Translations under genes and position numbers: made by a program | Source: Polydactylus sextarius | Taxonomy: Eukaryota; Chordata; Actinopteri; Polynemidae | Assembly (NCBI GenBank): GCA_016801845.1 | Contig: CM028910.1 | Coordinates: forward strand, 7,533,629-7,597,628 | Direction of reading: 5' to 3' | DNA length: 64,000 nucleotides | Shown: positions 24,571 to 35,579 of the stretch, piece after piece | How the letters are laid out: each line of letters starts with the position of its first letter | How positions within the stretch are numbered: position 1 is the first letter of the stretch | Notes under the pieces: model-generated | What the model saw: the letters and a program-made list of their open reading frames with translations, nothing else | Database searches by the model: none | Told to the model about the DNA's origin: nothing

Positions 24571-25862
24571 GTGCTGTTTGATTGATCTCTTCTGAACCAT
24601 CAGCTCATTTCTATTGTCATTCATTAACTCCACCACACCTTCATCCCTACTGATAATGTGGACGTTTAACACATTGACACGACAAGTTATTCTTTCGACA
24701 TGCAGGTGGTTGGAGCGTTTCCTGTCACACGGCCGGAACAAAATGTGGACAATCGCTCCGATTCACCCTCTCATTACAAATTCAACATCTGTCTTAGTTG
24801 AAAACAACAAAAACCGAACCTGAGATACATGACAGTAGGTAAGGGGAAACAAAAGAGACTTGTTTTATTTTACAGCACAACCTACGTAGACTTAAAAGGA
24901 CAATCATTAACTACAACACTGTCTGACCAGATTGCACCTACATCTCGTCTCACATCTCTAACGCGCCGGATTCTTGTCACTAATGTAGGTTTTTGATTTT
25001 CACCTCGAAGGATTTTTCTATCATAAAGGTAACTGCTTCTTTTTTTTCATTTTCTTCACTTATAAATTTTGTATTGTTTATATCCTGGATAGTTCAGATC
25101 ACAGACTGCTGTTTACCGTGTGCCAAAGAAAATTAGTGAATGAAATACTGATATTGTGTGGAAAAACAATCAAAAGCCTTTATATACATATGACCTTAGC
25201 ATAGGGAAATGAGTGAGTGAGTTGTGTGTGACAATTTGACATTTTATGGTGTAAAAATATACTTGTCAGTGCTCTCTGGTGGATGGATCATACAACGGAA
25301 ACAGTGGACTAGTTTCTGATTACTTATCGGAGATATACACCTACTATATAATTTATTCATAAGAATTATATAACGATTTTTGCAGGTATAAAAGTGTAAA
25401 TTAGACTTACAGATAACACCCACACTTCATCAGGTAATATCTGTGATATCTGCTCCACAGACAGGATCAGTTGTTCTTTGTTTTTGTCGTTTCAATGAAA
25501 ACATTATTTCTTCAATCAATTTACCTTCACTGTATTTCTGAGTTTATCTCAGAGGATAAAATTCTCTACATGGTTATTTATCACTACAGATGAGAGAATA
25601 CATGAGAGAATGTGTTTTTTTTTCACATTTCAGTGAATTACCTCAAAGAAAAAGTTGATGAACTATAGACACAAACCACGTGATGTTCTGTATCAAACTC
25701 ACATCGTCCTGTCACATCCCAAGTTTCTCACCACGTCACCACACCTGAGGACATTAATGTGACGTTTACTCTGTTTCAGGTGAGATGGAGATCAGAGAGG
25801 CTCCCTGAGTGCCACCTCATCAGTAACTCATCGGTCCATTAATAGCAGTCACAGTGGACAGG
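24571..25862. other. Intergenic, shroom2 to cldn34
   Basis: About 1.3 kb, AT-rich, with the TATA-like box at 25387 and possible 5' UTR splice sites of cldn34. No additional gene is seen. Confidence 0.5.
25387..25394 (+). promoter_or_regulatory. TATA-like box upstream of cldn34
   Basis: TATAAAAG lies about 470 bases before the cldn34 ATG. It is followed within 50 bases by CAG|GTAATA (25431-25439), and TTTCAG|GTGAG occurs at 25774-25784, so a small non-coding first exon spliced to the coding exon is possible. A single 8-base match is weak evidence. Confidence 0.25.
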
Positions 25863-26576
25863 ATGATTTATCTGGTTCACACGGCTCACTGGCAGTTCCT
25901 GGGTCTGTTAGCGGGGATCCTGTCATGGATCCTCCTCATGACCACAACCGGCCTCAACGAGTGGCGACTGTGGTACGTGGCAGACAAGTCAGTGGTCAAC
26001 TCTGGCGTGGCCTGGGTGGGCATCTGGAGGTCGTGCTTCTACAGCCATGTGCTCGCTGACATAGAGAACTGTTACAGCTTTAGCATCTCAGACAGCTTCC
26101 TTCCAGCAGAGATTTCTGCAGCTCAGGTGATGATGGTGCTGGCGGTGATCTGCGGCCTGGCGGGGAACATCATGGCTGGCGTGGCCATGAGGATGGCCTA
26201 CTTCTCTCTGAAGGAACGAGGGAACATCAGGCTGGTCTTCCTGCTGGCAGGGACCTTGTATCTGCTCACTGGGACACTCTCCTCGGTGCCGTTGGTGTGG
26301 AACATGACCTCTGTGCTAAGGAACAGCACCATAGACTTTCCCCCGGACTTTTACCTGCCAGAGGCTCCTGTCAGGCAGCAGGTGGGCTCAGCCATCGGCG
26401 TGGGCATGTTTGCCTCTTTCCTGATGTTAATAAGTGGCCTGCTCTTCCTATGCTACAAGCATGTCTGGAACAAGTTGAGGTCAGAGGCTCCCAGAGACAC
26501 AACGGGTCCAGTAACAACCAGGGCTCAGATCCAGGGTCAGGACAATCCTGTATTCAATGTGGAACTAGTGTCATGA
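25863..26576 (+). CDS. cldn34: Claudin-34-like tight-junction membrane protein, single exon
   Basis: Claudins are four-helix membrane proteins that polymerise into tight-junction strands. The ATG at 25863 starts a 237-residue protein; an upstream in-frame GTG is not a plausible eukaryotic start. Hydrophobic segments lie at about 10-28, 88-110, 121-143 and 175-197. The first loop has the claudin signature W34, G53-I-W55, C58 and C70. The second loop has possible N-glycosylation sites (NMT at 147, NST at 154) followed by FPPDFYLPE. That loop, and the helix-4 start QQVGSAIGVGMFASFLML, resemble human CLDN34 rather than classic claudins. The C-terminus (ELVS) lacks the usual YV PDZ ligand. Position between shroom2 and wwc3 matches human CLDN34. 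Single-exon structure is usual for several claudins. Confidence 0.88.
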   Translation: MIYLVHTAHWQFLGLLAGILSWILLMTTTGLNEWRLWYVADKSVVNSGVAWVGIWRSCFYSHVLADIENCYSFSISDSFLPAEISAAQVMMVLAVICGLAGNIMAGVAMRMAYFSLKERGNIRLVFLLAGTLYLLTGTLSSVPLVWNMTSVLRNSTIDFPPDFYLPEAPVRQQVGSAIGVGMFASFLMLISGLLFLCYKHVWNKLRSEAPRDTTGPVTTRAQIQGQDNPVFNVELVS

Positions 26577-26581
26577 TGACC

Positions 26582-26605
26582 AAAAAAAAAAAAAAAAAAA
26601 AAAAA
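26582..26605 (+). repeat. A24 tract five bases after the cldn34 stop
   Basis: Twenty-four uninterrupted adenines begin five bases after TGA (TGA-TGACC-A24-G). It could be a plain homopolymer or a trace of retroposition. An ATTAAA about 150 bases further on (near 26724) may be the actual poly(A) signal. Confidence 0.9.
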
Positions 26606-29404
26606 GACAAACCTCAGGAACATTTTGTTGATTTAGAATCTGTCTCATCTGTATTTAAGTCACATTTAAAACAAAGTGCTGCTGCATCAATTACAATTTA
26701 TCACTTTTTTTTTACAAGATGTTTCATTAAAATTCACAATAACAGATGAGAAATGTTTGTCGCTAAACCAGAACGATAAAAAGTTAATTGAACCATGAAT
26801 ATTAGGAAAAAAAGTTTTTTTTTATCATTAAAGTATTATTCTCAATCAAATAATTACTGACAATGTGACAATCAAATGCTTCTCCCCCATATTCATTCCT
26901 CATATGAGATTCCTCATAAAAGAGTTCAAAACAAAATGAACTTGAAGCCTTTTGACATATAACAGCTGCTGAAGCTTTGATGTGGAGTTATGTTTCTATC
27001 CACTCACTCTCCTCAAAGCTTAGTTTGGTCTACACTAACTCCTCAGAGAAGTTATTTAGCTGAAATTAGCTTGACAACTTCCTAAATGTCTGAGTACTGA
27101 GGCCAGAAAACCAAAACAAAGAGCTAAAAGAAGCTAAATGGCTCTGTAGAGCTGAGGGGAACTGCAGACTTTGTGAAATATGTGCTTGTGAACATGACTG
27201 ACACCTTTTGCTTACAAGTAGATTTGTGATTATTAATGTAAAGATACTGATTATAACAGCTTTAATCATGAACTATAATGTAACATGTTGTGTATATGAT
27301 AAAATCCTGTTCATACTGTGTTCATACTGAAATCTATCTTGAGTCATTGTGGCTGGTGGGAAGTAATTACAGCTATACTGGTCTGAAATTACTAAAGTTC
27401 AGGGACATATTCACATCTACACATCCAGTAATAAACTTTATCTCTTCAGAATGGATAGAATGTCGTCTGGCGTGAGCAGCCTGATTGTTAACGTACTGAC
27501 TGATCAGCTTTACTGCAGCACAGGCCGGAGGAGGCAACATGACGCACCAAAGGTGTGGGCTTCTAACAGGCCCCATGTGAGGAGGGATCTGAGCAGGTCA
27601 GGTTGACTGGGGGCCCTGCTCATGTGACCTGGGTAGGAGGCTGACGAGAGCAGGCATGTGAGTGTGGAGTGTGTGGGGGGGGGGGCACTTCACAGTAGTG
27701 ATTGTTGCCAAGGAAGGCACGCACTCTCTCTCTCTCAAACACATACACACACATACACACACTGTGGCCCAGTGGCCCGCTGCACCTCTCTGGAGGCGGC
27801 GAGCTGCAGAGAAACAAAAGAGCCTCTTGAGCCGAGCACAGCTCTCTGTCAAAAACACAAGTCACAGAAGTGGATGAATGGCAGACCTGCTCTGTTTCAT
27901 GTCAGGAAGGTGCCGAGGCGAAAACAGAGCAGTCTGGTGCCCGTTATCTGTGACAGGGATTTCCCTGATACGACTTTAATGAACTGTGACTAAATCTAAT
28001 TCAAACACATTCCAAATGTTTGCAAAAAAATATTTCAATGACTCTGCATGTTGGTCTTCACTGCCCTCCCATCTCTCTCTTCATTACATTCCCCTCATTC
28101 CCCTGGAGCGACATGGCCTTGTCTGTCGTTTTATCTTTCTTGGAGATGCAATCATCCCCAAGATCAAGATCAGATAAAAATTTATGGCTGTTCGGATTGT
28201 CTTCATGTCAGAGACTGATATTATACTTTATACTGAACTGTGTTTATGACAGCTGATGCAATTTTCCACAAAAAAAAAAGCATTGCATCTATGAGCAGCT
28301 CATAAAATCAATAAAAACCAATGGTCCCCAACTTTTTTTTAAGACTTTTTCTACTCACATGTAGTTTTTTTTCCTTATTCCAGATGTCTATTAGTTGTTA
28401 GTTGTTTCATCAAAGAATAATTTCCTCTTGTAAAGGAGAGCCCCACATCAAAGTCTGTGTGAAAAAGTTTAATATACTTTATAAAACTCAGGGAGCTGCT
28501 CCAAGTCTGATAAATTTCCACAAATGATGTCTCCTGAGTCATCATCAGTCGGGGCTGAAGACTAAAAGTATGAAAATGACCAATCCTGTGGGTGTTGAGG
28601 TAGAAAAAAAAGCTTGTCCCTGTGTGAATAAGATAGATGCTTAATGTAACATTAACCCAGAGTGGGAGGAATAAAGCATTTTTTAAAAACTGTGTCAGTG
28701 TTATAGATCTAAACCACAGTAAGTTGACTCCTCCACTTTTACTTGCTTTCCTTTATATATCTGTCCATAAAAATGAAAGATTAAAAACATTTAACAAAAC
28801 ATTTGGGAAAATTAAGTTCTCTCTGCTTCCCTGAACTCAGATTCATCATGTGACCCCTGATCTCTAGCCTTGGAACAACAAGACCAAACTTTTATAACAT
28901 TTTACAACTTAAGTACACTTTGCTGATTAACGCAAAGTAAAACTTTGAAAGCATGAACTTTTTCTACATTATTGCACTAGTACTTTCATTTAAAGTTATA
29001 ATCCTAACTTCAAAGTAGAATACTATTCCCATTCTGAATTCCAGTGGCACTGACATACCACGTGCATGTACATATGTTTTGTAATGATGTAATACATGTG
29101 GAACAAATGGAACAGGACATAGTTGAACTACAGCCTGTTGTGTTTCTGACTGAGTCACTGCTCATGTTTCCTGTCCACAGTGAACAATAAACAATATGGA
29201 TAAATCTTTTGGGTATTTTCTTGTGAAAACGTTTGTAGTGTTGCCACCGGTAACCAGAGGTGACAGTGTTTTAAGGATTATAATCCTCTTCTTCTGGTGA
29301 GTCCACCATTATTTATGTTTCAACAGTAGCCCCTAATGGACAAACCTTCTCAGAGCTTCTTGTGTTTTTGCGTTACCTGAAGACCACTGAAGGTTTTCCT
29401 ACAT

Positions 29405-29545
29405 GTAAAAGTGATTCCTATTTTGTCATTGTGCACACAGCGCACTATGCACACAACAAAATGGCTACTTGATGGATTCGAACCTGTGACCTGCTGGACC
29501 CAAGTCCACTTCCTTCAGCCCACCACTGCCCCGTTTGATGCGGGA
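29405..29545 (-). mobile_element. tRNA-derived SINE relic
   Basis: On the minus strand the element starts GGGGCAGTGGTGGGCTGAAG, followed about 40 bases later by the RNA polymerase III B box GGTTCGAATCC (plus strand GGATTCGAACC at 29475-29485). It ends in TGTGCACAATGACAAAAT, similar to the L2-type tails of fish SINEs. The head-B box-tail order is what a tRNA-derived SINE should show. It is degenerate; no intact cloverleaf is visible. Confidence 0.6.
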
Positions 29546-31407
29546 GGTGTGAGTAGCAGAATATTCAGTTGGTTGCAAACTGCGATGTCACTAATTCATA
29601 CAAAATGATCCAATAAAAGGTGACGAGTTCTTCCTCCATCAACATCTACACATTACATGTGATATCATTCTGTGTAAACTTGACTGTAAAAATCTCAAAC
29701 AGATTCTCCAACTGCAGCTTATTCATATGTTCATCATATTTATTTTTAGTCATAAAAACCCAAACATCAGTCAGTGTCTCTCATCTTTCTAATGTCAGAC
29801 AAAACCGATAAGGTGGTTTATTTGGGGCGTGGACATCATCATTATTATTATCATGTCTGTTTATCTTTTATGAGACTGATTTCATAAAACTGTCATTTCT
29901 AACCTGCTGTCTTATCTTATCATGTTTTGAACATCCCCCCTGTCAGAATAGAGGGTAAAGTTACTGTTGGTTGTTTTCAAAGATAATAGATAAAAGATCA
30001 TCAGAGCCAAATGTCAACAAAATGTTCCGCCATGTGAACAGTTTATCAACTCCTCGGAGCAGGTTTGTTTGTTTGCAGTCGGATGCATTTAGGCATAATT
30101 CCTTGTGAGGAAAACCGCGCCGGCTTCTTTTGGTCGTCGCACCGCTCTGCCCCACAGCAGCTGGGCTCTTACAGTAATCAGAAATAATCTCTGCAGTTGT
30201 TTTCACTGTGTCCCCTGCTGATAGCTGCCTTCACGCTGGGAGACACGGGGCCCTCCCTGGTATTAGAGGATAGGAGGGAGGGAGGCTGCCTCCCAAGCTG
30301 CTGCATGATCTCTGGCCGACAGAGCCGACGATGTCTGTCATGTCTCTTGGGTAGACATATGAGTCTCTGACAACATCATTATGTCTCATTAACTTCATTC
30401 TATAAGAGCTAATTCCACAAAAAAGGATCATCATTAGGTTTATAAATCTTCCTCCCTCCACACAACACATTTATGTCACTCTACCTCTGTGTATGTAAAT
30501 GTTACAGACAGTTCTTGAGGACAGAGAGCAGTGCTGCCCTCTGACCTCGGCAAATTTGTGTAATTATGTCAAAGTGAGAGCCACAAGGGGAACCTGTTCT
30601 GCATTCTTCACTGTGCACGCTGCCCATTAAAGCATTCATTAAACACAGCTTAGCTCAGCGAGTGACCAGGAAATCTGATGGAATTAGTCTCAAGCTGTGT
30701 TTCCACCGCCGCAGACACACCTGATGAACCAAGACGGCTGTTTTCAGTCCCACACACCCACCTCCACCTTCTCCACCTCCACCTTATCCACCACCACTCC
30801 TGCTCAGCTTGTCGTCTGGTTAGAGGGCGACTGTGGATCGCTTCATGACTAAATTAGGTTGTGCGATTATGTGACTAAAGGGAAACAAGAAGAGCAAAAG
30901 AGCAGCCATGTTTCTACATCTGACGTAACAACATATCACTGTTAGTATATTCCAATAGAGAAAACAATCACGTGAAAACAACTCGTACAAGAAAATGACA
31001 TTTTTTTGAAAGAAAAAAGAGACACGTTTTCAATTGAATTTCAACAGAAATCTTTATGCGAATCATCCAAATGTGCTGCTCATTACAGCAAACTTAACAA
31101 TGTGTGCTTCTCTATGTTTTAGCATCAAGAATTACTTACAATCACAGCATGTTTAAAGCTTAATTTTCTTCTATATTAGATACTATGAGACACTATTTTC
31201 ATGTTCGTCTGCACTGATAAGAGCAAGATCCTGAAACAACCCAGAATAAGGAATATAAAGCATTTTATAAAACATCTTTAAAAAAATATTCTTTCTTCTC
31301 ACTGGTCCCAGCAGGTCATTTTAAACTCTAATGTTTGATTGAGCAGGAGAGTCATTTGAAATAACTGAAACAATATGTCAATTTCACTATATTACACAAA
31401 CATTTCT

Positions 31408-31434
31408 GATGATGATGATGATGATGATGATGAT
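31408..31434. repeat. (GAT)n microsatellite
   Basis: About nine GAT/ATG units, just downstream (in gene sense) of the minus-strand claudin and possibly in its 3' UTR. Confidence 0.9.
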
Positions 31435-31565
31435 TATGAAGCAACCATTTATTGTCTTTGATATAAAACCAGATATTTACATCGGTGTTTGAAGTGCAGG
31501 TCTACAGTTGATTGTGTTGTGCTGTCATTCAGTCTTTTGCAGGAAAATTTCGTCAAGATTCATCC

Positions 31566-32225
31566 TCAAACGTACTCTGAGCGCTTCCTGAAGTTAAGGT
31601 CAGCGTTCATCATCTGACACCTCCGTTGCGACGCAGGCCGAGGCTCCTCCTGTGAACACATGCAAGAGCTGACCAGAAGCAGCCCGGCCACTATGAGAAG
31701 AAATCCTCCTACCCAGCCACAGAACAAGGCATCTCCAAACTCCCATCTTGGCACCACCTCAGGTACTTTTTCATCAAAGAAATGTATCACGGCTATATGT
31801 GCCATGTAGGACACAGGGATCAAACACAGCACTCCAGAAACCATCCCCAGCAGCCCTCCAGTGACAGTTAAAGTCTTCTTGGTTCTACAGCCTCCACGTT
31901 CTTTACAGCTGTTGACCAAGTAGAGTCCAGGTATAGCTACTAGGATTCCCAGCATGCCCACAGCGAGGGAAGTACACATTAGGATACGAGCCAGCTTGAG
32001 GTCACTGGAGAGGCCCAGCAGGCTGTCGTAAGATCTACACTCCATGCCGCCGACATCCTGAACCACGCAGGTCTCCCACAGGCCTAGCTCGTAGCTCTCT
32101 ACAGGCAGCAGCGCAGTGGACATGGTCAGCCACTGTGGTAAGAGAGTGGTGGCTAAAGCACACAGCCACGCTCCAACATAGATCAGCAGCCCCAGCAGCT
32201 CCAGAGCACAGGCACACGTGTCCAT
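31566..32225 (-). CDS. Claudin-22/24-like tight-junction protein, single exon
   Basis: Read on the minus strand, the ATG at 32225-32223 begins a 219-residue claudin, MDTCACALELLGLLIY. An upstream in-frame GTG is not taken as start, and the short N-terminus fits the family. First-loop signature: W32, G48-L-W50, C53, C63, with AR at 79-80 ending the loop. Helices lie at about 7-27, 81-104, 118-138 and 165-187. The second loop KVPEVVPRWEFGDALFCGW resembles the VPDFVPRWEFGEALFLGW of mammalian claudin-22/24 (also claudin-8/17-like). The tail ends SEYV, a class-type PDZ ligand for ZO proteins, preceded by CMC, a possible palmitoylation site. It lies divergently upstream of wwc3. Assignment within the claudin family is by memory; other subfamily names are possible. 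Confidence 0.9.
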   Translation of the reverse strand: MDTCACALELLGLLIYVGAWLCALATTLLPQWLTMSTALLPVESYELGLWETCVVQDVGGMECRSYDSLLGLSSDLKLARILMCTSLAVGMLGILVAIPGLYLVNSCKERGGCRTKKTLTVTGGLLGMVSGVLCLIPVSYMAHIAVIHFFDEKVPEVVPRWEFGDALFCGWVGGFLLIVAGLLLVSSCMCSQEEPRPASQRRCQMMNADLNFRKRSEYV

Positions 32226-33327
32226 CGCTATAACTGTCTGGCCTCCACGCTTCACAGAGCCACAAGGGTTCTTCTTCTGTGGAGAGGCCTGTCGATGTCC
32301 GGTCGGGACAGAAGCTGCTCAGAACACCTGATAATTAGAGTTGACTGTTCCCTCTCTGAACTCAGAGCTCGTTCACAAACAGTTCCCACTCAGAGGAGCA
32401 CACATCTTCTGTGGCGGGGAGGAGAGGGGGCCTGTTCGGCCCTCCCCTTTGTGGTCCTCGTGCTCGGGCTACTGTGCCAATGGGCAGCAGGGGCAGAGGC
32501 AGAGATGACAGGGCTGCTGCAAGACTAGCTTTTAAATGCTTTTTCCTATGATAGCAGGCCACAGGGGACATCACTAGATGTAGACAAGATATTATTTTGC
32601 ATTGTGTATATGGAAAAATGCATCCTGATGTCTGCTTTTGCATCCTGTTTGTCCTCAAAGAGAAGGTTTCAGAGTATAAATATGCAAAACAAAAGTGAGC
32701 AACATATCATAGTAAAACAATGTTATTATTAATGTACAAATTAACAACACTACCTCCAGAGATAAAAACATAACATTTTTTAATGTATGTGACTTAGATC
32801 ACATACATTGCCATAATACACTTATCTTAATGTGTCAAAACACACGCTTCCAAAGTGTGACAACAAGGGGTTTCATTAATTTTCTGCCGATGAAATGAAA
32901 TTATTCAAGGAAAGTAAAATCTGCTCCATGCACAATGACATGTAGCTTGCATATAAAATGAATAATAGAGCATGTTTAAGGTTTTTTTTTTTTTTTTTAT
33001 CAATTTGAAATAACTAGTGTCACAGTCATAGGCTTTTTTTTTGCTGCATGTGACTGATACAGAAACAACAGTGCAGTTTATTGTGTGCACTCATATGAAC
33101 GCCACATAGCCTGTGGGAAATACATGTAGGAGGCTATAGATCAAAGCCGCGATGTGAGAAAATGTTTCCCCAGCTACACACACAGGCACAACTGTACACA
33201 ACCACAAACAAACACAGTTAACGAAAATGCACAGATAAAATCCCTGGCCTGTTAAACCCCTCCTCCTCCTCTGGAGAAGAAGAAAAGACTCAGCTGACTG
33301 CACAGACGACCTGTCAAAGACTCCACG

Positions 33328-33472
33328 TTTGTTCTGCTACACACATGAACACGCTGGTGTAAAAGGCTGCAGCAGGGACACATCTGTCTGATACACTGGC
33401 CAATAACAAAAGAAAGAAAAAAATAGTTTTCTTTCACAGTATCCAAAACAAAAGTTTGAAAGAGAAACACTC
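33328..33472 (+). repeat. Duplicated segment, copy 1
   Basis: Shares with 34388-34523, in the same orientation, TTTGTTCTGCT-CACACATG, AACACGCTGGTGT, GGCTGCAGCAGGGACACATC, CTGGCCAATAACA and CACAGTATCCAAAACAAAA. Identity by eye is high with small indels. Nothing identifies it as a known element. Confidence 0.85.
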
Positions 33473-34387
33473 ACTTGTTGAACTTAAAAAGAAGAAGAAC
33501 ATACTTTTTCGTGATCACAACCTGTTTCACAACAGAATTCCCCACTCACTGGAAAATTCCACTCGAATTTCAGGTCACATTGAATCTCAGTGATTGCACC
33601 AGAAGCTTTAGGCAGAATATGAGGAAATAACTATTTTTTAGTGTTGTTGCAGTTTCTGCTGGTGACAGATAGAGGTCGATAAAGGACCTGGTTTACCCCT
33701 GGTTAGAATTAAATAAACATTATTTAAACATCATTATATCATTACTGTTTATCATATATTAATGCAGTGTCAGTATTGCTAAACATTGATATAATTGCTC
33801 TCAATGTTCTGCACTGATTTATTAATTTCCTATCACTATTATTAGTAGCCATGTGAATATAAAGCACTGTGGCTCTGATCCTTGAAGTGGATCAGAGAGC
33901 TGGTCTTGGAATTGCTTTTCTCTTGTCTCTACTTTTGTTCCTGTCATGACTGAATGGACCTGTGGAGCAAACAAATTGGTCCAAATTAAACTAAAATCAC
34001 CTTCAGCTTAGGCCCTCAAAGATACACAGGCTATGCCTGACCAAACATAGACCTTTAGTTTTAGTTCAACTTTGCTACATCAGGACCTGTGTATTTGGCA
34101 AAAACGGCATCACTAATTATCAAAACACACCCAGACTCTGAATTCTGTGCTGTAATTCATCTATCTTTTATTATTTATTGTGTTTGTATTTTATATTTGG
34201 CTGATACAACAAATACATTTCTCAATTGATATAGTCCTCAAACTTTTTGTGTCATTTATTCATCTCTAACTCTCTTATTCATCATGTCAAAACCCATCCC
34301 ACTACTTTCCTGTTTATCTCTGAGAATCATATATCATAATATATTAGTTTGCGATTATTTATTAGTTTGTCCTTGTTTGAATTTTCA

Positions 34388-34523
34388 TTTTGTTCTGCTG
34401 CACACATGAACACGCTGGTGTGAGGCTGCAGCAGGGACACATCTGTCTGATGAACTGGCCAATAACAGAAAAACAATTTTTCTTCCACAGTATCCAAAAC
34501 AAAAACTATGAAACAGAAACACT
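34388..34523 (+). repeat. Duplicated segment, copy 2
   Basis: Direct repeat of 33328-33472, about 1.06 kb downstream. It is shorter by about nine bases, mostly after GCTGGTGT and in the A-rich part following CCAATAACA. It lies about 110 bases before the Tc1 relic. Confidence 0.85.
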
Positions 34524-34634
34524 TCCTCAGTGACAGTGTCAGCAAATGTTTTGAAATAATTTCATCTGATTAAAACTCTTATGTCCCCTTCATAAGAAAT
34601 TTGCAGTTGTAGTCTAGTGATACTGTACAAGCCT

Positions 34635-35095
34635 GTGGGGCAGTGCTATGATCTGGGGTTGCTGCAGTTGGTCAGGTCTGGGTTCATCAACATTATGTGC
34701 CCAAAGAATGAGGTCAGATGACTACCTGAATATACTGAATGACCAGGTTATTTGTTCTTCCCTGATATCACGAACATATTCCAAGATCACAATACCAGGA
34801 TTCATCGGGCTCAAATTGTGAAAGAGTGGTTCAGGGAGCATCATTTTACACATGGATTGGCCACCACAGAGTCCAGACCTTAACCCTACTGAGAATCGTT
34901 GGGATGTGCTGGAGAAGACTTTGTGCAGTGATCCAACTCTCACATCATCAATACAAGATCTTGTTGAAAAATGAATCCAACACTGGACAAAAATAAATCT
35001 TGTGACACTGCAGAGTTGAATTATTGAAACAATGCCACAGCGACCGTGTGCTGTAAACAAAGTTAAAGGTGGTCAAACGAGACAATGGAGTGGCC
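34635..35095 (+). pseudogene. Tc1/mariner transposase relic
   Basis: The C-terminal half of a Tc1-type DD34E transposase is readable with stops and frame breaks. An MIWG-like start of the catalytic region (near 34648) precedes the diagnostic DWPPQSPDLNPTEN (about 34856-34897), and WDVLEK follows. The residual end resembles the AKGGHT-type terminus (KVKGGQT near 35063). The N-terminal DNA-binding half is absent and I could not find clear terminal inverted repeats. It is a dead, truncated copy. Confidence 0.85.
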
Positions 35096-35579
35096 TTTTT
35101 TCAGTTTATATGACTGACAATGAAAGGAGAAACCTGGCAGCTCATGTCCACAGGCTGTGGATGCTGCGTTACCAGAGCCAGACACCAGGGGGCGCTGCTG
35201 CAGCGCATAATCGACCCTCTAGTCAACAACAAACCACGGGATTGTCAGTGAACCAGGGGGAGTTGTCCATAGACTCAAACTAAAGTTATATGTGTTAAAC
35301 TGTCAACCGTGATAACATTTTAACAATTTAATATAAACTATTATTGTTTTTTATAAAGTTGTGGTCAGTGAGGTCTCGTGAATCCACAGGTGGTTGTTTG
35401 AAGACTGAACAGAAACATTAACTTGTTGTTATTGTTAAACGCTGCTTCTCTTTTCATGCTCTGAAGTGAAGTGTCGCCGTGATAAAACATGAAATTCATG
35501 TGTGCGGCTGTGTTTTCACGGCGACATTAAACTTTAATGAAAGTGTTGAGCTCTGAAGTTTCCTCATTGGACAGAGGAG

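Larger units (their letters stand above)
26606..31565. other. Intergenic between the two claudins
   Basis: Five kilobases without a supported gene. It contains a complex GC-richer stretch at about 27480-27960 with short CA tracts (27736-27762), a tRNA-derived SINE relic at about 29405-29545 (minus strand) and AT-rich filler. The claudin 3' UTR probably occupies the last few hundred bases before 31566. Confidence 0.5.
32226..35579. other. Intergenic between claudin and wwc3, divergent promoters
   Basis: About 3.35 kb between the claudin start and the wwc3 first exon. It holds a duplicated ~140-bp segment (33328-33472 and 34388-34523) and a Tc1 transposase relic (about 34635-35095). T-rich tracts lie at 32981-32998. 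No further gene is supported. Confidence 0.55.

Noticed and set aside
25854..25862. Upstream GTG as cldn34 start
   Set aside because: Non-AUG; the ATG nine bases later gives a normal claudin N-terminus.
27598..27993. Overlapping frames on both strands near 27.6-28.0 kb
   Set aside because: Caused by short CA repeats and moderate GC; no homology, no splice pattern.
32226..32255. Ten-residue N-terminal extension of the minus-strand claudin
   Set aside because: It would start at GTG; the ATG at 32225 fits the short cytosolic N-terminus of claudins.
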